Origin: Ilumatobacteraceae bacterium
GTDB lineage: Bacteria; Actinomycetota; Acidimicrobiia; Acidimicrobiales; Ilumatobacteraceae
DNA: 7,074 nucleotides
Direction of reading: 5' to 3'
Assembly: GCA_023253435.1 (NCBI GenBank)
Contig: JALRGJ010000054.1
Location: 1-7,074 of the forward strand
Within the stretch, counting starts at the first letter, position 1, and each line of letters opens with the position of its first letter. This document shows, piece by piece, positions 1 through 5,744 of the stretch. The position numbers and the translations under genes are program-made. A model generated the notes under the pieces. That model saw only the letters and a list, made by a program, of their open reading frames with translations. It ran no database searches and was not told the origin of the DNA.

Positions 1-534
<534 letters not shown>

Positions 535-536
535 CA

Positions 537-1190
537 GTGACCGTTATAGCCATCGATGGACCAGCGGGTGCTGGTAAATCCACTGTGGCCAAGTTGGTAG
601 CCCAACAGACCGGTTTGCCGTATCTAGACACTGGCGCAATGTACAGATGCGTTGCATTGGCTGTTTTGAATGCTGGGGTGAAGATTGATGACGAACATGC
701 GGTGGGAAAGATTGCACAGGATGTCACCATTGAGTTGATAGACGACAAAGCAATTCTCAATGGAGTAGATGTTTCTAGCGATATTAGGAATCCAGAAATT
801 AACTCCGTGGTCAGCGTGATCGCTGCACATTCCACGGTTCGACAAGCAATGCGCAGCCAGCAACAGAAGTGGATTCACAGTATGGCGGGTGGGGTTGTTG
901 AAGGGCGAGATATCGGAACAGTTGTGTTTCCTAATGCCGAATGCAAAATTTTTCTCACAGCTTCTCCAGAAGTTCGGGCACAACGTCGAGTGGACCAATC
1001 TGGTGGCGATGTGCAACAGGTTGCATCATCAATTGCTGAACGTGATCGCATAGATTCCACGAGGTCTGATTCACCACTCAAACCATCAGCCGATGCGCAC
1101 ATTGTTGACTCGAGCACTATGACCACGGAACAAGTAGTTGCCTGCATTGTGAATATCTTCAAAACATTCGGGGAGGATGCTGATGGCTGA
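537..1190 (+). CDS. cmk: (d)CMP kinase
   Basis: This 217-residue cytidylate kinase transfers phosphate from ATP to CMP or dCMP in the cytoplasm, feeding CTP/dCTP and phospholipid synthesis. The P-loop GPAGAGKS is at residues 8-15, followed by LDTGAMYR (30-37), EGRDIGT (122-128) and the arginine-rich lid region RAQRRVDQSGG (about 147-157). The motif RDRIDSTRSDSPL (about 169-181) and the ending ADAHIVDSS are typical of bacterial Cmk, and the length is normal (E. coli about 227). The start is GTG at 537, which places the P-loop at the usual distance from the N terminus. There is no clear Shine-Dalgarno, but the start is 2 nt after the guaB1 stop, so reinitiation by the same ribosomes is plausible. 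Its 3' end overlaps the preferred plsC start by 8 nt. Confidence 0.96.
   Translation: MTVIAIDGPAGAGKSTVAKLVAQQTGLPYLDTGAMYRCVALAVLNAGVKIDDEHAVGKIAQDVTIELIDDKAILNGVDVSSDIRNPEINSVVSVIAAHSTVRQAMRSQQQKWIHSMAGGVVEGRDIGTVVFPNAECKIFLTASPEVRAQRRVDQSGGDVQQVASSIAERDRIDSTRSDSPLKPSADAHIVDSSTMTTEQVVACIVNIFKTFGEDADG
1171..1176 (+). promoter_or_regulatory. Shine-Dalgarno deciding the plsC start
   Basis: GGGAGG, inside the last codons of cmk, is followed by two in-frame ATGs, at 1177 and 1183. The first directly abuts the Shine-Dalgarno and is too close for initiation. The second lies 6 nt downstream, an ideal distance, so 1183 is preferred. Confidence 0.75.
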
Positions 1191-1875
1191 AGTCAATAGC
1201 CATATGGCAGGACAACATTTTTTTAGCAAACTTCTGTATCGAGTCATTCGTGCACTCGTGGTGGGTGTGAGTGTGGCATACACACGGGCAACTGTGGTCG
1301 GCAGACACAACATTCCTAAAGAGGGTGCTTTTTTGTTGGCTCCCATTCACCGCTCCAATATCGATACGCCTCTAGCTGCTTATGTAACGCGCAGAAGGCT
1401 TCGCTTCATGGGGAAAGACTCATTGTGGAAAGTGCGCCCTATTGGGTTTATCCTCTCGGCGCTTGGAGCGTTCCCTGTCACTCGTGGAAGCGCAGATCGA
1501 GAAGCACTTAAGCGTTGCATCGCTGTTCTTGAAGCTGGCGAGCCTCTTGTTCTATTTCCTGAAGGAACTCGCCAGTCGGGCCCAGAAGTTCAGCCGTTAT
1601 TCGACGGAGCTGCGTACGTTGCAGTGAAAGCTGGTGTACCCATCATTCCCGTAGGAATCGGAGGCTCTGAAGGGGTGATGCCAAAAGGATCAAGAATGAT
1701 CTATCCAAAGAAATGTGTTCTCATCGTGGGAGAAGCTCTGACGGCCCCTCGAGATGAAAATGGCAAAGTAGCGAGGTCTGCAGTCAAAGATGTTACGGAC
1801 CGGTTGTCACAAGAACTACAAAGACTCTTTGATGAAGCCCAACAATTAGCTGGTACTCCGAACAAGCACGGCTAG
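1183..1875 (+). CDS. plsC: 1-acyl-sn-glycerol-3-phosphate acyltransferase (PlsC family)
   Basis: This 230-residue lysophospholipid acyltransferase is expected to acylate the sn-2 position of lysophosphatidic acid to give phosphatidic acid at the inner face of the cytoplasmic membrane. The catalytic HX4D motif is HRSNID (His56, Asp61). The acceptor-binding block GAFPVTRG is at about 95-102, FPEGTR at 125-130 and VPIIPVGIGG at about 152-161, which are the four family blocks in order. The hydrophobic N-terminal stretch LVVGVSVAY (about 25-33) may help membrane attachment. ATG 1183 is chosen over 1177 because of its spacing from GGGAGG, and it gives an 8-nt overlap (ATGGCTGA) with cmk. Substrate choice within the LPLAT superfamily cannot be settled by motifs alone. 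The stop TAG shares three bases with the stop of the convergent aminopeptidase gene. Confidence 0.93.
   Translation: MAEVNSHMAGQHFFSKLLYRVIRALVVGVSVAYTRATVVGRHNIPKEGAFLLAPIHRSNIDTPLAAYVTRRRLRFMGKDSLWKVRPIGFILSALGAFPVTRGSADREALKRCIAVLEAGEPLVLFPEGTRQSGPEVQPLFDGAAYVAVKAGVPIIPVGIGGSEGVMPKGSRMIYPKKCVLIVGEALTAPRDENGKVARSAVKDVTDRLSQELQRLFDEAQQLAGTPNKHG
1872..1875. other. CTAG palindrome shared as stop codon by two convergent genes
   Basis: On the + strand bases 1873-1875 (TAG) end plsC. On the - strand bases 1874-1872 (TAG) end the M18 aminopeptidase. The 4-base palindrome therefore terminates translation in both directions. No hairpin terminator fits between the genes, so any transcription terminator must lie inside coding DNA, or the two transcripts overlap at their 3' ends. 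Confidence 0.95.
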
Positions 1876-3107
1876 TCCTGCAGAAAAATTTTCATCAACT
1901 GGGTGAGATGCATGGGGTCATCGGCTCCGCAGAGCTCACGTGCTGAGTGCATCGATAGTTGAGGAACTCCAATGTCTATTGCTTCAATACCCAATTTTGT
2001 GGCAGTTATTGGACCAATAGTGGAGCCACACGGCATGTTGTTCTTCGAAACAAATGTTTGGAGTGGCACGTTGTATCGCTTCGCAACTGAACGAATATGT
2101 GCAGCACCACGAGCCGACGTGGCATATCGCTGATTTCCGTTCAATTTTAATGCCGGACCATCGTTAGGTCTTGGTGCGTGCTTGGGATCATGTCGTTCTG
2201 TGTAGTTGGGGTGCACGGCGTGTGCATTATCTGCACTCAAACACCAAGAACTGCGTCGCTTGTCAAAAGACTGCCCCAATGACCATTGGAACTTATTACT
2301 GAGTAATACGAGTACTTCTTCAAGCAGTGTTCCTCCTGCGCCAGTAACACTGTCCGAGCCAACCTCTTCGTGATCGCTCAGGATGACAATCTGCGTGTGA
2401 TCTGACCTATTTGAATGAATGAGCGCTGAAATTGCTGACCAACACGACAGTTGGTTATCGAGACGGGCACTACAAAAAAGAGAAGAATCAGCGCCAAGCA
2501 GAGAAGGGCGGTAGAGGTCAAACAGGTGAGCATCAAATGCAGCAATGTCTGTGGACTTTGTGCGAGCAGACAGCCACTCAATAAATCCGGGAGTCTGTGT
2601 TCCCCAGATCGGATTCATATGCTGATATCGATCCAGTAGTAATCCTCTGTCCGATATTTCCCGATCTAGATGAATTGCCAATTGGGGCACTCGTGCCAGG
2701 GGTTCTGCAATATTGAACAATTGGACATCTCCGTCAGACGTCACAATTCGTCCCGCGATACCAAGATCTCGGTCAAGCCAAGAATTCAGAAGTACGCCAC
2801 CGTAGATCTCTATTCCGAGTTGTGACCAGCCTGAATGAGCAATGTCTGGATTGGGCTGAATACGAAGGTTAGGGGAGTCGGTATGCGCACCAACCAAACG
2901 CAAACTGCCCTGAGATGTCCCTATTCTCCAAGCGATCAAAGAGCCATCGACTCTTATGTAGCCACAATCAGGCAGCTCAGAGTCGTACCTCTTCATCTCG
3001 CTGAAGCCATGATTTTCAAGCTCAAAAGTTGCATTGGCCACAACGTGAAATGGAGTAGGAGAGTTATGTATCCACTCGGATAGTTGTTCAAGGGAGAGAT
3101 CAGCCAT
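1872..3107 (-). CDS. apeB: M18 family aminopeptidase (aspartyl aminopeptidase-like)
   Basis: This 411-residue cytosolic zinc metalloaminopeptidase of family M18 removes N-terminal residues, classically acidic ones, from peptides. From the chosen start, the metal and catalytic positions are AHTDSP (His75, Asp77), LDNQ (Asp217), HEEVGS (Glu247/Glu248), SADNAHAVHP (Asp293) and SMHSAREL (His387), a complete set. SWLDRDLGIAGR (109-120) and NNMPCGSTIGP (356-366) are further M18 signatures, and the length is usual (about 410-430). An earlier in-frame ATG exists at 3179 but would bury the gene 80 nt into the upstream phosphatase and add 24 residues unlike the family. ATG 3107, giving MADLSLEQL, is the natural N terminus and overlaps the phosphatase stop by 8 nt. 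The Shine-Dalgarno is weak (GGAC about 9 nt upstream), so translational coupling is likely. The symbol rests on family assignment; substrate specificity is not shown. Confidence 0.92.
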   Translation of the reverse strand: MADLSLEQLSEWIHNSPTPFHVVANATFELENHGFSEMKRYDSELPDCGYIRVDGSLIAWRIGTSQGSLRLVGAHTDSPNLRIQPNPDIAHSGWSQLGIEIYGGVLLNSWLDRDLGIAGRIVTSDGDVQLFNIAEPLARVPQLAIHLDREISDRGLLLDRYQHMNPIWGTQTPGFIEWLSARTKSTDIAAFDAHLFDLYRPSLLGADSSLFCSARLDNQLSCWSAISALIHSNRSDHTQIVILSDHEEVGSDSVTGAGGTLLEEVLVLLSNKFQWSLGQSFDKRRSSWCLSADNAHAVHPNYTERHDPKHAPRPNDGPALKLNGNQRYATSARGAAHIRSVAKRYNVPLQTFVSKNNMPCGSTIGPITATKLGIEAIDIGVPQLSMHSARELCGADDPMHLTQLMKIFLQD

Positions 3108-3714
3108 GAAAGAGTCCAATGGGTAAACCGGTGCCCCGAAGATGAGCGATTTCGTTGAGTGACAGCACACTTCTTTCACCAGACGATGCCGCAGCGATTC
3201 TGTGTATTGAGGTGTAATTGGGATAGAAGAATTGTCCGTTGTCGATGTTCAAAATGTGGGAGATGTATTCATTAATGACCCCACCATGACAAGTGACAAC
3301 AACTCGACCACCCCGATGATTATTGATGATCTCTTCGAGGGAGTTGATTACTCGTTCACGGAATTCTTCTTGATCGCCCTCGCCCTGCCATCCACCTTTG
3401 GCCATCTCTTGCCATCGGGGATCATTTTGACGTTTCAGTTCCTCAACGGGAATGTACTCATTAGCCATTTGGTCAAACTCAGCAACGCCGTCAACAACAA
3501 CAGGAGTCATGCCCTTGAGGGACGCTAAAGGTTCTGCAGTCTGATATGCACGCCTCATTGGGCTGGTGTAAATGGCATCTAGATGCTCAATGTGCATGTA
3601 GTCGGCAAATGCACGAGCTTGGGCGTGTCCATCGGCTGACAGTTCAGGATCGGCAGGACCATCCACATTCTCTCTTCTCACTGGAAGACCGTGGCGAACA
3701 AGAATTAATTCCAT
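3100..3714 (-). CDS. Histidine phosphatase family protein (phosphoglycerate mutase-like)
   Basis: This 204-residue branch-1 histidine phosphatase carries the N-terminal LVRHG motif (Arg7, His8; His8 is the expected phosphohistidine), SPMRRAYQTAEPL (51-63, second arginine), VAEFD (acid Glu79) and VVVTCHGG (second His143), so the catalytic pocket looks intact. The family includes phosphoglycerate mutases, sugar-phosphate and alpha-ribazole phosphatases and others; nothing here picks a substrate. ATG 3714 is preferred because the catalytic RHG then sits 7-9 residues from the N terminus as usual. Alternative ATGs at 3744 and 3747 would add 10-11 residues and overlap the divergent hydrolase gene. 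No Shine-Dalgarno precedes 3714, which suits a leaderless mRNA. It is probably the first gene of a two-gene operon with the aminopeptidase. It could be a general phosphatase rather than a mutase. Confidence 0.9.
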   Translation of the reverse strand: MELILVRHGLPVRRENVDGPADPELSADGHAQARAFADYMHIEHLDAIYTSPMRRAYQTAEPLASLKGMTPVVVDGVAEFDQMANEYIPVEELKRQNDPRWQEMAKGGWQGEGDQEEFRERVINSLEEIINNHRGGRVVVTCHGGVINEYISHILNIDNGQFFYPNYTSIHRIAAASSGERSVLSLNEIAHLRGTGLPIGLFHG

Positions 3715-3723
3715 TGTTGTGAA

Positions 3724-3729
3724 ATGATA
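3724..3729 (-). promoter_or_regulatory. Candidate -10 element for the phosphatase-aminopeptidase operon
   Basis: On the - strand TATCAT (5 of 6 matches to TATAAT) ends 9 nt before the ATG at 3714, so transcription would begin within about 3 nt of the start codon. I see no good -35 at 16-18 nt. The element lies in the 20-nt gap between divergent start codons, and the complementary strand is the only room for the hydrolase promoter. Confidence 0.3.
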
Positions 3730-3734
3730 CGGAT

Positions 3735-4547
3735 GTGTGCCCATCACAACCTCATTTAGAGCCCTCTAGTCAGATTTTCTTTGAGCAGACGGGTCCAATC
3801 AGTGAGCCCGTGGTGGTGCTTATTCATGGCTCGTTGGATAGAGGAGCAGGAATGATCCGTCTAGCGCGACGGATACAGACCACTCACCATGTGATTCGAT
3901 TTGATCGACGAGGTTACGGAAAATCTCAACCGCATCCTGGGCCCTACTCCGTACAAACCAATGCTCTTGATGTCATCGAGTTAATCGGCGAAAAGTCGGC
4001 AGTACTGATTGGACACAGTTTTGGCGGCAACATTGCGCTGGCTGTTGCTCAAGCATTGCCACATCAAGTCCTTGGTGTCTCTACATATGAAACACCTTTG
4101 TCGTGGTTGCCTTTCTGGCCTAACACCACAGCTGGAGCACTTGCTTCATCCTCCACACCTGAGGAGGCTGCGGAGAAATTTATGCGTCGCTTGATTGGTA
4201 ACCGGAGATGGGACGAACTGCCTGAAAAGACCAAAGACGCTCGTAGGCGTGAGGGACCTGCATTGTCCGAGGAACTGCGTACTCTTCGCATGAGTTCTCC
4301 CTGGGATGCTGACGCAATTTCATGTCGAGTGATTGCGGGTTATGGCAGCAAAGCTCAACCACATCACAAAGACGGAGCAGTCTGGCTAGCCCGGCATCTC
4401 TCACATGCATCAAACGCAGTTATCGAAGACGCAGGTCATGGGGCTCATAATTCTCATCCACAAGAATTTTACGAACTTCTCGTGAAGCCTCATTTAGATA
4501 CGGCTGGCACCTTTAATGAGACGTCTCGACCAAAAAAAGTGCACTGA
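3735..4547 (+). CDS. Alpha/beta hydrolase fold protein
   Basis: This 270-residue protein has a typical alpha/beta hydrolase core. The oxyanion-hole strand VVVLIHGSLDRG is at 26-37, followed by VIRFDRRGYGKS (53-64), the nucleophile elbow GHSFGG (93-98, Ser95) and a C-terminal DAGHGAHNSHP with His235 as the likely catalytic histidine. The cap between about 120 and 190 is short and helical. The strand that normally precedes the catalytic acid reads RVIAGYGSKAQPHH (198-211), with no Asp or Glu at the usual turn; Asp191 or Asp193 just before it are alternatives. The substrate is unknown; ester, lactone or epoxide hydrolysis cannot be distinguished. The start is GTG 3735, because an in-frame TGA at 3720-3722 excludes anything further upstream and no later start preserves the first strand. 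There is no Shine-Dalgarno. The last 58 nt overlap the convergent membrane-protein gene, and an A7 run (4532-4538) falls in the last codons. Confidence 0.88.
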   Translation: MCPSQPHLEPSSQIFFEQTGPISEPVVVLIHGSLDRGAGMIRLARRIQTTHHVIRFDRRGYGKSQPHPGPYSVQTNALDVIELIGEKSAVLIGHSFGGNIALAVAQALPHQVLGVSTYETPLSWLPFWPNTTAGALASSSTPEEAAEKFMRRLIGNRRWDELPEKTKDARRREGPALSEELRTLRMSSPWDADAISCRVIAGYGSKAQPHHKDGAVWLARHLSHASNAVIEDAGHGAHNSHPQEFYELLVKPHLDTAGTFNETSRPKKVH

Positions 4548-4795
4548 ATTTCAAAAGAGTCACCCATTGCCGCCTGTCCATCGGTTTTCACTTTGTTCAC
4601 ACAATCTGTGATTGATGCCCGTTGGGTGAACCCAGCCAAGGCAAGCGCAGCAAACAGAACCAGCGAAATGATTTTTCCGACGATGCTGGAGACCACCTTC
4701 ATCAAGATCAGACCAATCACAACGGACCCGATAGATACGCCTAAAGCAATGTTTTTGATGGTTTCGGCTGTAGGTATCCCAAAGATTGAACTCAT
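4490..4795 (-). CDS. Small membrane protein of unknown function
   Basis: I do not recognise a family for this 101-residue protein. Residues about 16-33 (IALGVSIGSVVIGLILMK) and about 35-55 (ending SLVLFAALALAGF) form one long or two short membrane segments separated by Lys33 and later Lys41. A polar tail of about 45 residues follows, with two cysteines (Cys65, Cys85) that could form a disulfide if the tail is outside the cytoplasm. The composition is that of a real membrane protein, unlike the basic, Ser/Arg-rich translations expected from antisense frames. ATG 4795 gives a plausible N terminus (MSSIFGIPTAET). No Shine-Dalgarno is visible; TATGGT about 6 nt upstream could be a -10 for a leaderless transcript. 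The gene diverges from mobA across 41 nt and its 3' end overlaps the hydrolase gene by 58 nt. That part of the protein (after about residue 82) could be poorly constrained. Confidence 0.72.
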   Translation of the reverse strand: MSSIFGIPTAETIKNIALGVSIGSVVIGLILMKVVSSIVGKIISLVLFAALALAGFTQRASITDCVNKVKTDGQAAMGDSFEIQCTFFGRDVSLKVPAVSK

Positions 4796-4796
4796 A

Positions 4797-4829
4797 TTGA
4801 CACCATAGATGCCCCGAAGCCCGTAGCGT
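4797..4829 (+). promoter_or_regulatory. Candidate promoter for the mobA-rhodanese-RNase D operon
   Basis: A perfect -35 hexamer TTGACA is at 4797-4802. The best -10 candidate placed for a leaderless start is TAGCGT (4824-4829), only 3 of 6 matches and with a long 21-nt spacer. It ends 7 nt before the ATG at 4837, which has no Shine-Dalgarno. The TTGACA directly abuts the start region of the divergent membrane-protein gene, so the two promoters would share this 41-nt gap. The evidence is weak because spacing and -10 quality are poor. Confidence 0.25.
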
Positions 4830-4836
4830 TGTCTCT

Positions 4837-5412
4837 ATGTCCGGAGCGGATTTCTCGGTTGCAATATTGATTGGTGGCGATAGTTCCCGAATGGGAACAC
4901 CAAAGGCAACTTTTGAAATTGAAGGACTTTCTATGGCTGCAAGAGTGGCCTCTGCAGCAAGAGAATCTGGGGCATCAGAAATTCTTTTCGTCGGTGGGCA
5001 AAAGACACTCACAAAAGGACTTGAGGGCAAATGGGTGAAAGATTTGTATCCGGGCGAGGGACCACTCGGAGGAATTATCACCGCATTGAAATCCGCCGAG
5101 AATGACTGGGTAGTTGTCTTGTCATGTGACATGCCGTTTATTACAGGGGCAGTTGTTTCAAGTCTTGTCAGTGCCCTTGCCGATGCCCAAGCAACAGTGG
5201 GTCGCACAGACAGTCTCAATTGGTTGTGTGCCGCATGGTCTAAGTCTGAATGTCTCACAACCTTGCAATCTGTCTGGAAGCGTGAAGAACGTGCGGTGCG
5301 AAGAGCAGCGGTTCTTCTCGACGTTGCAGAGGTTCCTGTGCCGGCAGTTGCGGTGAGAAATATCAATTCACCGGCAGATCTCATTGACAACGGCGACGAA
5401 ACTACAATCTAG
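4837..5412 (+). CDS. mobA: Molybdenum cofactor guanylyltransferase (MobA-like nucleotidyltransferase)
   Basis: This 191-residue cytoplasmic enzyme is expected to transfer GMP from GTP to molybdopterin to form the guanine dinucleotide form of the molybdenum cofactor. The nucleotide-binding signature LIGGDSSRMGTPK is at 11-23 (Arg18, Met19, Gly20, Lys23), then KDLYPGEGPLGGI (68-80), the metal-binding SCDMP (96-100, Asp98) and the C-terminal NINSPADL (175-182), which matches the N-x-N-[ST]-P-x-D-L ending of MobA proteins. The length is normal (about 190-200). The relatives MocA (CTP) and CofC use the same fold, so the base transferred is inferred from overall motif fit. No other cofactor gene is in the window. 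ATG 4837 lacks a Shine-Dalgarno and may be leaderless. The stop is 2 nt before the rhodanese gene. Confidence 0.9.
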   Translation: MSGADFSVAILIGGDSSRMGTPKATFEIEGLSMAARVASAARESGASEILFVGGQKTLTKGLEGKWVKDLYPGEGPLGGIITALKSAENDWVVVLSCDMPFITGAVVSSLVSALADAQATVGRTDSLNWLCAAWSKSECLTTLQSVWKREERAVRRAAVLLDVAEVPVPAVAVRNINSPADLIDNGDETTI

Positions 5413-5414
5413 AA

Positions 5415-5744
5415 ATGCCTTCCAAAGAAATCAGCATCGCAGAACTTGCTGCAACATCAGATGCCGTCGTGATCGATGTGCGAGAGATTGATGAATATGT
5501 AGCCGGACATATTCCAGGGGCAATCAATATTCCACTCAGCACGGTTCCTGACAACATTCAGAACATGACTATCGCTTCGGTTGTTCATCTTGTATGTCAA
5601 GCCGGTGGCCGTAGTGCTCGGGCCTGTGATTTTTTGGAGTCACAAGACGGAGTACATGGAACCACATTCATAAATGTGGCGGGAGGCACAAGTGGCTGGA
5701 TTCTCGAGGGAAACGATGTCGTCACAGGAGACCAACCGTTCTGA
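5415..5744 (+). CDS. Single-domain rhodanese-like protein
   Basis: This 109-residue protein is one rhodanese domain. VIDVREIDEYVAGHIPGAINIP (about residues 19-40) gives the family's DVRE and GHIPGA motifs. The active-site loop is LVCQAGGRSA (59-68), with Cys61 as the expected persulfide-carrying cysteine, and GGTSGW (90-95) is the conserved C-terminal turn. The intact loop suggests active sulfur transfer in the cytoplasm; donor and acceptor are unknown. Its place 2 nt after mobA hints at a link with molybdenum cofactor or sulfur-carrier chemistry, but that rests on context alone. ATG 5415 has no Shine-Dalgarno and probably depends on ribosomes finishing mobA. The 3' end overlaps the RNase D gene by 29 nt in another frame. 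The GlpE/PspE type is a close structural comparison. Confidence 0.9.
   Translation: MPSKEISIAELAATSDAVVIDVREIDEYVAGHIPGAINIPLSTVPDNIQNMTIASVVHLVCQAGGRSARACDFLESQDGVHGTTFINVAGGTSGWILEGNDVVTGDQPF
5706..5710 (+). promoter_or_regulatory. Shine-Dalgarno deciding the RNase D start
   Basis: GAGGG, inside the rhodanese coding sequence, lies 5 nt before ATG 5716. An in-frame ATG also exists at 5674 but lacks such a site and would add 14 residues with no family likeness. A second AGGAG (5726-5730) has no suitably spaced in-frame start. Confidence 0.65.

Noticed and set aside
3108..3179. Longer aminopeptidase starting at ATG 3179
   Set aside because: It would overlap the phosphatase by 80 nt and add 24 residues unlike M18 N termini. 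ATG 3107 gives a normal family start and a compact 8-nt overlap.
3232..3528. A 98-codon + strand frame antisense to the phosphatase gene
   Set aside because: The phosphatase frame carries all catalytic motifs through this region, and the antisense product has no recognisable feature or start signal.
4518..4538. GAGACGTCTC palindrome followed by A7, considered as a terminator
   Set aside because: With a usable loop the stem is only 3 bp, and the run is A on the + strand. On the - strand the T-run precedes the palindrome instead of following it, so it does not fit an intrinsic terminator in either direction.
4553..4564. AAAAGAGTCACC occurs here and again at 6911-6922, each just after the stop of a + strand gene
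   Set aside because: A shared 12-mer is expected about once by chance in 7 kb. The first copy is inside the membrane-protein coding sequence and neither forms a hairpin.
4560..5390. A 276-codon open frame on the - strand running across mobA and the start of the membrane protein gene
   Set aside because: Its translation is low-complexity Ser/Thr/Arg-rich with no motif, and it lies antisense to a clear MobA with all signatures and in another frame of the membrane protein. It is a shadow of real coding sequence.
5674..5715. Longer RNase D starting at ATG 5674
   Set aside because: The extra 14 residues lie over the conserved end of the rhodanese gene in another frame, and the Shine-Dalgarno GAGGG is placed for ATG 5716.
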